From Zychaea mexicana (lineage: Eukaryota > Mucoromycota > Mucoromycetes > Mucorales > Lichtheimiaceae): DNA of 64,000 nucleotides. The DNA lies in NCBI RefSeq assembly GCF_025766255.1, contig NW_026516686.1, positions 1 through 64,000 on the forward strand, in the 5' to 3' direction. Shown here one piece after another: positions 11,080 to 23,891 of the stretch. The notes beneath the pieces are model-generated. The model had not been told where the DNA came from and ran no database searches. It saw only the letters and a list, made by a program, of their open reading frames with translations. Positions within the stretch are counted from its first letter, which is position 1; each line of letters starts with the position of its first letter. Position numbers and translations under genes: made by a program.

Positions 11080-14000
11080 TTACTGGTACATGAGCGTCCG
11101 TGCCCATTCATCTGCAACCGAAATGAGTTCGAAAGTATAATCGGCTGGCTCAATACTCTTGGGTGGTTCCGTCGCGGAAGTAGATGATGATACTGAACCG
11201 GATGATGCTCCCTTATTTGCCTGTGCCATTGTTGCTGCAGAGGTGCTGGATGAGGATGGCAAACATGACGGATCGAACGTTGCAAATGGTGATGGGACAA
11301 GTCCGGCAGTGGTAGAGAAAGGCGCCATGGTCGTTGTTGCTGGTCCTTGCGTAAATGCTTCGGACATGGCGACTGCAGCCGCTGCTGCTGCTGCTGCCGC
11401 TGCCGCTGCAGAAACGTGTTGTTCAGCATTAGGAGGAGCAAACATGTTACTGCTCTTGTTATTATCTTGAACAAGATCCGTAATGGCTGAAAATGCATTG
11501 GCGTATGATAATCTACTCGCCGTCGTCGTCGTTGTTGTGCTACTACTATTACTATTAGACATGTGTTGTTGTTGAATGGAGGGCAAGGTCGTGTCCGTGA
11601 TTGAGGTGGTTGCATGAGGTGGTTGTAAAGTCAAATCGACCAGTCGTGCAAAGTTACGCATGTCGCGAATAGGCACATGTTCTACTATAGCGCGAACATC
11701 CTCCAACGTCTTGCGGAACTGCAATTTCGCATCCTCGGCGATTTGGATGACGGGATGCTCGAAATCAGCTGCATGCGTCAGGGCAGCGAAAATAGCAGAG
11801 AATGCAGTGAGGCCAAAGGTATACATGAGATGGGGATGGTGGATTGTCAAGGAGACAAGATGGGTGATTGTATTGGCCAACGTCCGACGTCGTTCACGAT
11901 GGAGTCGTTCGTCTTGGTATCGACAACACATGACCAACGACAGTTCTAAATCGTAATACACAAGATGCAGATTGGTCACAATGGATGAAGCAGGAACATT
12001 GTTGTGTGATGGTGACCATTGTAATGTTTCTGGCAAGCTGTCGCGCCACTGGCCAACCTCGTCCAATAGACGCAACGTCTGATTCTCTTCTTGTAATGTC
12101 CACAAGCCGTTGGTGTTGCTGCCATTGGTGTTTGCATTGTTGTTTCTGTTCTTGATGTCGTACGCAAAGAAATGAATCACACGTTCCATCAAAATCATCA
12201 ACCGACAGAGCTGACCAAATCCTTCCAACACACTGCGTTCCTGTACATCGTCTTCGGGTAAGGGCGTTGGAAAATCCAACGCAATGTCCTTGGCACGTAA
12301 CATCCATGGCCGCTCCGTCATGCAGCTTTCCAACTTGTCCATCACATAGCATGTCCACAGCACCCGCTTGCGTAGCTCCACATCAAACTGTGACATTTGA
12401 CTACTGTAATTGGCCGTATGCAACCCCAATTCGAGACACATGCGAACGGCCATCCCGCTATACATCCAAGCACGACTCGATCGATGCACACGTGAATGAT
12501 CCATATGATTGCTGTTGGAGGGATCTTCGTTGTTGTTGTAGGATGCCATGTACAGCAATGCAATCACCGTGGATACACGCGGCACATCCAGAAAATCATC
12601 CACCAACCGCCGCGCTCGGTTGTAAAAAATATGGCTCCCCGGAACAGCACTGTCCTGAACGTGTCTGGCTGCATGCGCATACATAATGTTGAGTAACAAG
12701 GGTGTGATCAATGGACCCTTGACATTCAAGTGGTCGAAAAACATGCTCCTCGAAATCGTGGGCAAAATCGGATGGCATTGGCTGAAAAACACATGGATCA
12801 GATGTTCCTGGATCGGCCGCGATGGCATATCAATGGGTGCCGTGTAGTAGTGTGGCAGACTTGGCTCGGGTGACCAGCGCACAAAGTCGCCATAGTTGCG
12901 CCATGGAGTAACATTGTCGTCGTCGAGATGAGGTGCGTCGTTATGTAATGTCAGACGCACAAGCCCATCCGTGAGCTGCTCAATCATCTTGTCTGGTCGT
13001 GTGCTGGCTCGATTCGTGTTGTTGCTGTTTGTGCTAGTGGTGTTGGCAGTACCTCCAGGAGTCGTTGATCGTTCGATCCCATTCGTACCGTTTGCAGTTC
13101 CGTTGACATGGTTACCACCTGTGTGGTTATGGTTACTGTTGCTATGGTTGTTGTTGCTCCCGCTGTTGTTACTGCTGCTACTGGTACTGTGCTGGTGTGG
13201 TGGCGATCCGCCCGAGAACAAGGTGTCGTTTTTGTCTTCTGCCATGAAGATCTTTTCTTCCCCGGATCCAACTCCTGCCGCCGCCACCGCTGCTGCTGCT
13301 GCTGCGGACAAGCGCTGTTGTCGTTGCTGCTGCTCCTGAGCACGTTCTGCAATGTCCTGAAGAAACGTATCGGACACGCCGTTGTCGATCAAGGGATCCA
13401 ATTTGATGTATGTCTCGTCTGAGTTTTTCAGATACATGCATTTCCGTCGTCTGGCTATAATAGAAATATATCACATCGGGGACAAAAGATAAGCTTTCCA
13501 CATACAGACAACACAACACTACACATAACACATTTGTTTCCTGTTCTTTTCACACACGCATTCCCCCCCACCCACCACACACATACATCCTCCCCCCAAG
13601 CCAAGCCAACCCGACCCGAGATCGATCATTTGTTTACTCAAATACCTTTGCACTACCGAGAGAGAGGGAAAGAGAGAAAAGAAAAAAAGAGATGTGTCAA
13701 CAATAGCATAAAGAGATAAGATAATATATACAAATACGATGCTTTACCTGCATACAAGGCTGTTTTCCATCGCACTGACCATGTTTCATAGTACACAGCA
13801 AGCACAGGCCGAGAGAGGGGGGGAGAAAGAAGTTGTTAGTTACGTCTCGTCATGTATAACAAAGAGAGGGAGAGAAAGGACATTCAGTGTACCTTGATCT
13901 TTTTCATCCGACATGGATGACAAGCACGGCCCACCTTCAATCGTTTATGTCTGCTGTCGTCTACAGATAGACCAAAGCCAGTTAGCGAACTCAATGAATT

Positions 14001-14098
14001 GATGAGGAGAAAAAAGGGATCGGCATATACTGGTCTTTATGTATTATAAGAAAGACTGGAATTTTACCTCGAAGTGGCAATTCCAAGGTAGCAAACAT
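11080..14098 (-). CDS. Zn2Cys6 transcription factor with fungal_trans domain
   Basis: Nuclear DNA-binding regulator, 835 residues by this model. Exons: 14068-14098, 13893-13960, 13748-13774, a 7-nt exon at 13646-13652, and 11080-13454. The zinc cluster spans all small exons: RACHPCRMKKIKC, then DGKQPCMQ, then C-K from the 7-nt exon, then ARRRKCMY. This is a canonical C-x2-C-x6-C-x5-C-x2-C-x6-C. A Q/A/S/N-rich linker follows (about residues 70-190). The fungal-specific regulatory domain comes next, with HVFFSQCHPILPTISR, SSRAWMYSGMAVRMCLELGL and RKRVLWTCYVMDKL. The C-terminus has a poly-Ala tract and Thr/Ser-rich activation-like sequence. The target pathway cannot be inferred from context. Without the 7-nt exon, the fifth cysteine and the frame are both lost. 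Confidence 0.85.
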
Positions 14099-15391
14099 GG
14101 TGTGCTCGATTATATTGTTATATAAACGGACCGAAAAAAAAATAAAGAGGAACAAAGAGTAGTAAATAATACAATAGCAGTAGATATAGTAGTAGTGCCT
14201 GTTTCGAAGAGGGGAAGGGGGGGAGAGGATTTCCTTTCTTTTAGTGGGGCCTAGGCTGGAATAGTCCTAGGTCAGGCAATCCAGTCAGTCAGTCAGTCAG
14301 TCAGTCGCAGTAGTAAAAAAAAAAAACTACAGAAAACGGGGTTTTGGGTTAACTTACCTATTGATTTATTTTTTTTCTAAAAATACCAAGACTTTCCTTC
14401 TCCTTGGATTTCTTTTTCTTATTAATATTCGGCACTAGGCGACGAACGAAGAAGATGAAGAAGTGTTGAAAAGAGAAGAAAGTGATTGTATGTGTCTGAG
14501 GACGAAACAGAAAGAGATAAAGGCGTATGTGAGAAAAAAAAGGCGCTCTTTATTGCAGGCTTTCAGGAGGTTGGGGAGACAAGAGGCCCTTTTTGCCTGG
14601 CTTTTTGCCTTTGGTAGCTGAGATGCGCACACACATACACACACACACACTCTCTCTCTCTCTCACACTCACTCACACTTTTTTACACAACAAACAACTC
14701 CCAATGGGTTCGAGTGGGGAAGACGCTGAGCCAATCAGAATGCGCATTTGAGTTACTCATAATGTACCCCGTCGCTTCGGTATATCATTCAGCCTCCCCC
14801 ATCTCTCTCTTCTTCTTCTTTTGTGCATTGTTGTTGCTGCTTATGGACACGCACGTACGACAGCAATAACTTTAGCTTTTATAACAATGAACGCTAAAAT
14901 AAGCATGTCGATCTCTCTCTGTTGACAGAGCGACTGTCAGCATGTGCGCTTGGTAATATCGATCATAGGCTTCACTCTTATGTGTTCTGTGTCTTTCTGC
15001 GATTGGCAGTTCTACCTGATTCCCCGCTCTACCCAAAACACAGACCCGCCCCAACCGATGTGATCGACGGCCGGAAACAGAGGAAGACCAGTTCGAGAAC
15101 AACGTATTCCAAATAGAGATATGCACTGTAATAAAAGATACATGAATTTTTTTTTCATGAAAAGTAAAAAGATGTAAAACGTTTTGTGTTTATAGGGTAT
15201 TGCGATGTGACCAAAAAAAAAAAAGTTGCTTGCTCGAGAGAAAGGGAGAGAGAGAGGGTGTCTTTGGGTGATGGGATGTTTTGTTGGTTAGAGAAAAGAA
15301 AATGAATAATGTACATATCATGGATAATGGGTTAGTAAGAGTAAAGAAAGAATATAAGGAAAGAAATATATATGATTTAATATAGTATTAT
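14099..15391. other. Intergenic, promoter of the Zn2Cys6 gene
   Basis: No gene supported. Contains a (CAGT)n run near 14281-14306, CA and CT simple repeats at 14630-14680, and pyrimidine-rich DNA near 14800-14820. All open frames are short and low-complexity. Confidence 0.5.
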
Positions 15392-16854
15392 CTACACATC
15401 AACGATTCGTTGCACTTTGCCACACTCTTGTAGGTGTTCCCCTCGGTACTTGATCAGATACTCGCTGTTCTCCTTCCAAGTCACCGTCTTGTTCACTGGA
15501 CAGCCCTGATCATCATCCACACTCTCAGAGGTTAGCACACACACACACACACACAACACCCCCCTCTAGGTCGCCATAGATGAATGGGGGAAAAAAGTTA
15601 CCTTGCTGCTATTGGAACACTTGTAGTATATGCTTTTGTTGCCTGTCTTTTTCTGCACCGTGTTGCCGTTGTTTTTCCAAAAATAGCCATCTAAATAAGG
15701 GTATTCGCGCGTCTCGACGATTTTGGTGATTGCCTGCATCTCTCGCCGTCGACGAGGCGGTGGCCGTGCCATGCCATTCGTTGGAGATTCTTGTTGCGAT
15801 GGTTGTTGTTGTTGTTGTTGTTGTGACGATGGAGGAGAGGGATCAAGGTTTGTCATCAAAGGTGAGGCGTAACTGTTTTTTTTTTATAATTGAGAGAAAA
15901 GCACACACCCCCACATCCTCTATTAGTCACGTACACAATCAATGCAAACACTAAAACAACAAACAAAACAAACCTGCTCATTTGTAATAAAGAGTTGTTG
16001 GGCGTGGTATTGTTGGAGGATGACGAAAGCGTTTCAGGAGAGAAAGGATTGTAGTCGTCCAACGATGACGGTGGTTCACCATCGGATGGCGCTAACAGTA
16101 TACCAGATCCAGAGTCTCGACGACTACTGATAGCATTGTTGTTATTGTTGTTGTTGTGGAAAGAAGAAGAAGATGCTGACGATGATGGAGGAGGAAGAGG
16201 TGGCGGACTCGCACTCGATTGTCGACTTTCTGTTCCTGCATGTGTCGTCGCAAACATGTCAGCCATGGGTTGATCTTCTTGGAGCGTCGGTGCTCCAGTG
16301 AGAAACGAGGATGTGGCAGCAGCAGCAGCCAGCTGATGCTGTTGTAACAGTAACATGTCGAGCTCTTTGGCCCGTAACTTGGCCTCTTCGGTCCTCCGTT
16401 TGTCTTCCTCGACCTTGCTTAAAAGAATCAACTTTAACAGCTCAGGCTGGGAACGATAGTACATGAGCACTTCTTGAAGATCGCATGAGATGGGATTGGC
16501 TGTTGCCATGGTTTGTTGTTGTTGTTGTTGTTGCTGTGGTGGTTGCTGGGGCTGTTGCCATGGGTCCGCATTGGCATCGCAGTGCGTGGTGGTGGCAGCG
16601 GCAGCAGCAGCAGCAGCAGCAAAGAGAGAGTCGTCGTCGGTTGCAACGTGTTGGAAATAATGGAGTGGGGGAGGGGAGGTCATGTCGGGAGGCGAGGCAG
16701 ATGAAGAGGATTCGCTGGCACTGTTGTGGAAAGGGACCTGTTCATGGTGATAAAGAGGTACAGGTTTGGTGTTGGCGTCGTTTGTCGTGATATGTGTTGT
16801 CGTTGTCCCAGCAATCGTCGTCGTGTCCCCTGCAGCAAAAATATACTCGTTCAT
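15392..16854 (-). CDS. Putative transcription factor with WRKY/GCM1-type zinc finger
   Basis: Predicted 421-residue protein from three exons (15974-16854, 15602-15872, 15392-15505). The N-terminal two thirds is low-complexity (poly-Ala, poly-Gln, Ser/Pro, Asn), apart from a charged helical segment at roughly residues 125-175 (DLQEVLMYYRSQPELLK and KVEEDKRRTEEAKLRAKEL) that could mediate dimerisation. The last ~60 residues resemble a WRKY domain: DGYFWKNNGNTVQ in place of the WRKYGQK strand, then SIYYKCS, GCPVNKTV and YRGEHLQEC. The zinc ligands would be C-x6-C-x21-H-x3-C. The finger is split between exons 2 and 3 just before GCPV. The start at 16854 avoids a pyrimidine-rich upstream extension. 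WRKY, FLYWCH and Mutator-transposase fingers share this fold, so exact class assignment is an inference. Confidence 0.7.
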
Positions 16855-19800
16855 GGAGGAGGGGAGGGAAAGGGGGTGGAGGGGCAATCTAAGTGTGTGT
16901 GTTTGAAAATAAAAGAAGTGAAGAAACAAAAAAAATAAAGGTGGATGGTAGTTTATGGGTTGGGAGTGAAGTGAGGTGAGTGGGCGCGCGCGCGTGAGAA
17001 GTTGGGAAAATCTTACAAAAAAAAAAAAAAAGGGTCTTGAAAATTCTCCCTTCCCTTCGTCTACGTTTTGTAACGCAAAAAAAAAATCAACAACAACGCT
17101 GTACTCCGATAAGGGCTTATGGTTGACACCGATCCAATCATCATCTGAACGCAAGAATAAAAAAAAAACCTGTGTCCCACCCCCCCTCCTCCTCCTCCTC
17201 CTCTCGCTCTCTCTCTCTCTCCCCGCTCACTCAGTTCATAGCAGTGGGGGAGACCGTCAGAAAGGTAGAGAACAAAAAAAAAGTGGACTTGCTTTTTTGA
17301 GAAATCAGCCCATCGATAGCCCCGATGATGGAGATGTGTGGTGATGATGATGATGATGCGTTGATGTTTTGATGGTATCAAGTGAAGTGACCTCTCTCGA
17401 ATGGAAGAAAGGTTTATTCTAATTTAGTTGGGCATGTTGCCCTTCCATCTACTTTCTATTTTGAAATCCCCAGGGGGTAAGCGCCCCCCCCCCGCATCTC
17501 TATAACAGTACTGCCAGCGCACGTATCCAGAGTAGCACACAGTACACAGAGAAGAAAGAGCACTCTCACACTCACAGAACATACAAGCAATGGAAAGCGT
17601 ATCAGATAAGCACAAGAGAGAAAGCTTAAAAAGGCAGGTTCCACGCACTTTGCACCTTTTTAGGCGTTCTATACACTTTTTGTAAATCAAATTCGCTTTG
17701 CTGTTGTTTGTTGCCATGGAGAGCTCCATTACTCTATCCCCTCCCCCACCTTTTTATTTCCAACTTGCCACGCTTCCATGTGTACACATGAACCACACAC
17801 ACACACGCACGCACAGGTACAACCTCAGCCCTGGGATTTCTCACAGTGATTGCTCACGCTATGGTGTGTACATAAGCAATTCGAGAGAGAATCAATGTGA
17901 CCCCAGATAGGAAACGATATAAACGCTACTTATTCTGTATCACAACCAAAACGCTCTCTTCACACACATACTCTGCCTTTATCAGCCCTTGTTCCCCGCA
18001 TAATCTCAGCTTCATCTTGCAGCTAAACCTACTTGAATCATCGCATCATCTCTTTTGTCGCGGTTTTTTTTTTTTTTTTGATGGCTTGCTTGGGATATGT
18101 GCTAAGCGGTGCAGCCACGTGGGAACTCTTAGGAAGCCCCATTTCTGCATGCAGCCACAGGTGTCATTGTATACAACCTTACCTGTTTTAGGCATTGCCG
18201 TCTCTGTTTTTTCTCTCTGAGCGGGGAAGATTGTGCGTGTGTGTGTGGTGCGGTTTTTTTTTCACTTATCAACATCAAATCATTGATTTCATAATAAGAT
18301 AGTAACTCTGATTCTTATTATTGTATAGTCTGTATACTATTAGCCTCTCAACTAAACCAAGAGTAACAAGCCCTCATAATATGCTCTGAGAGCTAATATG
18401 AACAAGGAGTAAGCTCTCTCTCTTTCTCATAATACTAGGTAGCTAACTATGTACTATACTCACTCGTAAGGGCCGTTTATTAAATTCGAATGTAGTGAAA
18501 CATGCTCTTGGGCACCCGCCCTCACACACATATCGCCGATGGGTTTGTATCTGGCTGAAAACGGAAATACAGCCGAATTAAATAGTTCGGCTCTTTTTGT
18601 CTCGGCTTTTTTCCAAGCAACGAAATGCGGAGTGATAATGATGCATCATCATCATCGTCGTCGTCGTCGGGGGAACAAGGAGGCGACTCATAATGGCCTG
18701 AATATAATAGTCGTGTCATAATAGCATTACTGCCTTTTTTTTTGGTTCACGATGTAAAGATACAACAGGTTTCCCCGGCCAGAACACGTTACATTAAAAT
18801 TTTCGTACGCAATAACGTGGTGATCACCCCACATACTCGCTCTACCTAGATTTTCTCTTTGATAACTGTGGTGTTACCTTGTTTTGACGTTAGAAAGCTG
18901 TTTGTCAGAAGAATACGATTCACATGATCAATGGGCGGCGTGTCTTTCCATTTGGAATTATTAAATAACCCTCGACACCCACTACCTGCATTCGTTTCAG
19001 GATAGAGTCCAAAATCCCGGAAAACAATAAGAAAAAGAAAACTGTCATGGGACTCGCTGGATCCCCACTTTAAGAACGTACGAAATAATTCTAGTTACAC
19101 AACAGCCAGCTTTTTTTTTATAAAACGTACATGTATAAACATCACATAGTACAGCAGCAGTTTAGCAGGACAATGCACGTAAACGAACCTGCATGCTTAA
19201 TCTATTTGTCAGCTTGCATTTATGCACGTTGCCGGCATACATGTTATTTGCTCTGCCTGTCTCGGATTAATAAATCGAATTTGGTAAATTGAGTAGCGAG
19301 CCCAGATTTGCTTTTGATAACCAAAAAATAACAGGCAAGTGACATCTGGATCGGGAATGAAAGAGAAATGAGAAGACAGACTGGAATAAGCAGGCCTTCT
19401 TAGTTGCTGTTGTTGGTACGACCTAGTATTTCATTGAGTAGATATTAGAGAAAAGGCTGTGTGGTGACTCTTGTTCTCGATAAGATCGTTTTTCTCAAAT
19501 GAGGGCAAGCGCTCGCTCACATGTTGTGTGTGTGTGTGCTTCTGCCATGACTGTCACTTATTACTTAATGTACTACGTAACCTTAGCTAAGCATGCGTTT
19601 CTTTTTTTGTATCTAATTTATGGTCAAGAAATACGGCCACTTTGCCTTTTATTCTTTCTGACTGTTCTCTTTCAGCAAGAACAATTTTAAATAGGATATG
19701 ATTTCGATGATAATGACAAGCATTCATATATATAGCTTTACAGTACATAGATTGATAGCACAAACATTAGAAAACCAAGAGAAAGAGTTTACTACGACGG

Positions 19801-21498
19801 CTGCTCTTTTTGTCTGCGCTCGCAATTCTGGTCGACATTTAAACACAGCACCATGGATGGGATAGAAATTTATACGCACTGTAATATACTACGCATTGAG
19901 GCTTTGTCGCAAGAAAAAAAATTGGAGGCTACCAAAGAATCAAGTAAAAAAGCAGCACCAATGTTTATCATTACGCGGACAAAACGCAGGTCCCGGAACA
20001 TCAATGACACCGTATAGCTTTTGCTCGTTGTTCGGTGATCAGTCCGTTGCTATGGAGACCAGAACATAACTTAAAAGTAGTATTGGTTATCGGTAGAACA
20101 CAAACGCAGATGAGAACCCGTTTGTTGCTATGGGAACCAGCTAATCTATGTTAGCTTAAAATAATTTTGTCACTACGTTATGGCTTCTGATGGCTGGATG
20201 ATAACAGAGATAACTCGTAATCTTTTCTTTTCTATTCATCCAACATGATGCGGTATTGACTTTTAAATAAAAAGATCGCTATTGATACCCCTAATCATAT
20301 AAAATGTCACGAGATAAGAAAAAAAAAGAAGCGGCGTGAGTCGCTATTACATACTACCAAAGACGCTCGGTGGTCTCGCCACCCGTAATAATGCACGCTG
20401 TTATGTCATGTATTACTGCCACGTTTTCATTAAAAATTCGCAACCTTCTTTTTGTTTCGCTCCATGATGAGCTGCTTAATACATACGTATAAAATCCATC
20501 ACTGTTAGTTTACTAAAGCTACTGCTATGATAACTTCTTTTATGAAAACATTGGTTTTTACGCGATACTTTTTTTTGAGGGTCTAGACATCAAACTTGTT
20601 ATGATAGTTAATGAGAAAAAATTCGCGGACTGATCGTCAGCAATAAGTCGCACCTCACATTTTTGGACCTTTAGCTCTGCCGTTTTACGACACACAATTA
20701 AAAAGGAGATATGAAAAGTTTATTAAAAATAGATTTTCGTTTTGTTTTTTTTTCAGGAACTTACAGTTCATCATGCGAGCAAGTATAACACACGGGCCAT
20801 GATCAATAATGAAGAAAAAAAGATATGACGTTTAATATATATAAAGGATAAGCGCTTTGTAACATTGGAGAATTACCCTTCTTCTACGTTTTAAGTTTTG
20901 AAAACATTATATAAAAAATGATGTACATAAATCATCAATCATTCATTGCTGTTTTACATTATATGTCATAAAGGCCGTGGCTATTTACTGTCGCAATTGT
21001 TTTCTTATATGACACATGAAGGGAAAAAAAAGGGTGTCTCCTGTCCATAAGGGGCTAATACGGCATGAACAGCCAATAAGCTCTGATGCTCTATATTATT
21101 CCATACAAAGAGATCTTAGGAGGTATTATACCCGGAAAGGGAGTTAGCGAGCATATGAAACATACTTAATTATAGGCAATATTAGATTATTGCTTTGGTT
21201 TGCTGTTTTGCTTGAATAAGATACATATCTTGCAATTCATGATCGTTGCGTACATCTGTAGTTAATAAAGGCGAGCGCCATTACGCATTAATCTTTTTTT
21301 GTTGTTGTACGTATTCGTTATTCATCTACAACTACCTGATTACTACTACTAGTACCGTTAATCACTTTTTCCCTTCAACTCCTTGTTTCTAAAAAAAAAT
21401 GCTAGATTTTAAATATTAAAAGGACTTTAAGAAAAAAATAAAGAAAGTCTTCTTTTCTTTTTCCTTTTTCTATCTTTAAATCTCTACGAATTCCAAAC
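16855..21498. other. Long gene-poor interval
   Basis: About 4.6 kb with no supportable gene on either strand. Left part: CT/GA simple repeats (17185-17230) and poly-A/T runs. Two similar GTTGCTATGG(A/G)-type sites resembling RFX X-boxes occur near 20044 and 20124. The remainder is mildly AT-rich, with stop codons in all frames at short intervals. An unrecognised noncoding RNA cannot be excluded. Confidence 0.5.
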
Positions 21499-23379
21499 AT
21501 GTCCAGCGTTTTACAAAGGACGGTGCTATTGTTATCCTTGCTTGTGGTAGTAGCCAACCAATTGGTTACGGCACGCACAGGAAAATTTTTGCATATCACA
21601 GGTAACACACATTCACTCTTTCTTTACAAGATGAGAAGAAGAGAATGCTAACCATCATCATAACGCACGGTTAGATATTCACTTGGATTCAAGTTATGTG
21701 GAAGGATCTGATCCTGAGCAACTGTGTCACCGTGGCACCGGTAATGCTGGCCCGTTAGGTGCAGTTAGAACCAAATGCGATTCATCGCCTGCGTTGGTAA
21801 ATAAACAGCATATCATCAGCACTATTTTTTATTCCAGTGACCAGAAGCCTAATACACTGTCTACTTTTTAACTCTTAGGTGAAGAAAACCTTTGACTTTA
21901 TCGCCAACAAGTACAGTGACGTTGACTTTGTCATTTACACTGGAGATTCAGCACGCCATGTAAGGGCTTCATTCACAGTTCTTCCGCAAATGAATTGTAT
22001 TTGACAGATCTGTTTCAAAAACTTATCTACTAGGATCGCGACGATGATCTTCCACGCTCAATGGAGAACGTCATTAACGAACAAAAAGAAGTGGTTGGCC
22101 ATTTCAACAAGATCTTTGGCCCCAAAGTGGTATGTATCACCGAACTTGTACAAATTGAACGATATATCTTACCATAGTGTGATATATGAACAAAGCATTA
22201 ATGTGCATGCATAATTTTATTTCGTCTGTGTTTGTTGTAGTATCCAGTCATTGGCAATAACGACGTAGAGCCACACAACAGCTGTGACGAAAACGACGAG
22301 CAATTCAAAACCATTGCATCTATTTGGCAACCGTTAGCTTTGAATACGAGCAATCACCATTACACTCGGGGAGGTTATTTTTATGAAGATGTCGTGCCTG
22401 GCAAAATCCGCACAGTGCATACAAACACATTGCTCTTTTACAAGGATAACAAAAAGGCCAAGGCCGATTGCAAGAGCCCTGACGGCATAGGGTCCATGCA
22501 TTTGGCATGGCTTAAAGATGTTTTGGAAGAATCGCGTCAGCAAGGTTATAGTGTCTACATTTTGTAAGTTTTCATGACGCAAAAAAAAAAAAAACTGGTA
22601 GGGGTTCTTTAGTAACATTCTGTTTTATTTTACTTGTGTCAATTTTAATAGAGCACATATCCCCCCTACAAGTAAAAAGGGTAAAGCCTACTATACTGAC
22701 GACTGTCTGGATGGTTATCTGAGCTTGCTCGGTACTTACAAGGAGACCGTTGTTGGGCATTTTGCTGGTCATTATAATAGTAAGTGTTTGCGTGTATGAT
22801 GTTACCGGTAGCAGTGCCAAGCAAAACTTTATATTACAGAAATCTCTGATCATTTTTTTTCTGCAGATGATATTTTGAGCGCCATTGTCGAGGATGATGG
22901 CAAATACAAACAGCTTAGCGCACTCAAAAAGAAAAAGACAATCAAGCGAAAGACCGTGAAATCCAGTAATTTCATCACTCCACTGTTCAATACGCCCTCT
23001 GTTATCCCTACATTCAATCCTTCTATCCGCGTGTTCACTTACGAAACGGAAGGCACAAAGTATGTACCTTTTTTGCTCGTCACAACAGTACATGTCTTTG
23101 TGTGTGGGTGAGGAAAAACTCACATCAATTGCTATCTAAAATAGACAATACCCAGTGGGCACCATTCTGGACTGGCACCAGTATTATTTAAACATGGATG
23201 ACAACGGCCGAGACTATGAGTTGGAATACCAGGCATCCAAACTTTTCAATGTCAACCACTTTGACGGAAAAGGAGTTGAAAAGGCGTTTACGTTGATGTT
23301 GGATAATCAGTCTGTCCATAAGGAGTACCTCGACCATGTCACTGTGAATACCGACGACAACGATCAAGATGATGACTAA
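21499..23379 (+). CDS. PPN1: Endopolyphosphatase PPN1-like metallophosphoesterase
   Basis: Vacuolar enzyme that cleaves long inorganic polyphosphate chains internally. Eight exons (21499-21601, 21675-21796, 21879-21959, 22034-22129, 22241-22563, 22652-22779, 22867-23059, 23145-23379) give 426 residues. A hydrophobic segment at about residues 7-27 acts as a signal anchor. Metal-binding motifs of the calcineurin-like fold appear in order: GKFLHITDIHLD, YTGDSARHD, IGNNDVEPHN (Asn in place of the usual GNHD, as I recall for Ppn1), AHIPPT and GHFAGHYNND. A basic stretch, KKKKTIKRKTVK, follows. The C-terminus is acidic (DDNDQDDD). It is shorter than yeast Ppn1, lacking a long C-terminal extension. 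Function is assigned from motifs. Confidence 0.88.
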
Positions 23380-23891
23380 AAGGAGAGAGTATGGAGCAGG
23401 GGCGGGGGGGGGAAGTTTAGCAAACATACCCTTTCTCTCTAACTCTCTCGCCCTCGCCCTCGTCCTCGAGAAAATTTATTTGCGCTAGATTATAGAAGTT
23501 CCTTATCCCCATTTCTTTGAATGCATACCTAATAGTTTGAGCTTATTCATTCTGTTATGTCCGTAATGTCCGTGTATGGCAGTTGTCATTTCCAAAACAC
23601 ACGGTCTTTCCAGCAACAATAACCAGTTAAACTTTGTTAGTTGCTTACATCCCGTGTTTTTCCTTTTTCTCCGCTAATATTCCTCCTTTTTTCTGACAAT
23701 TAAACATTCCACAATAAATGCTTTCATTGATATTTTCATAGGCAAAGAAACAGCAAGATGATGATAGACACACAGAGAAGAGGAGGGGGAGGATTTGAAA
23801 TCTACAAGGAAAAAAGCGTTGGAGGGGGGGAAAAACACATAGTAATGATATCTAGAAAAATACGGGGTTGTCGGCGGCGTGAAGGTTTTTC
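23380..23891. other. Intergenic, convergent 3' ends
   Basis: Between convergent PPN1 and ETF-alpha stop codons. Contains G-rich and CT-rich simple sequence and AATAAA-like motifs (for example near 23713); nothing coding is supported. Confidence 0.5.

Noticed and set aside
11159..11470. 103-codon plus-strand ORF with poly-Ala and poly-Leu, and similar ORFs at 12267-12686 and 12971-13339
   Set aside because: Antisense shadows of the low-complexity coding sequence of the Zn2Cys6 factor.
14281..14306. (CAGT)n run considered as part of a mobile-element end
   Set aside because: Simple microsatellite without inverted counterpart or coding neighbour.
16855..17154. 100-residue upstream in-frame extension of the WRKY-like protein
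   Set aside because: Composition is Phe/Leu/Pro/Ser-rich from pyrimidine tracts, typical of a 5' leader. The MNEYIF start is better placed.
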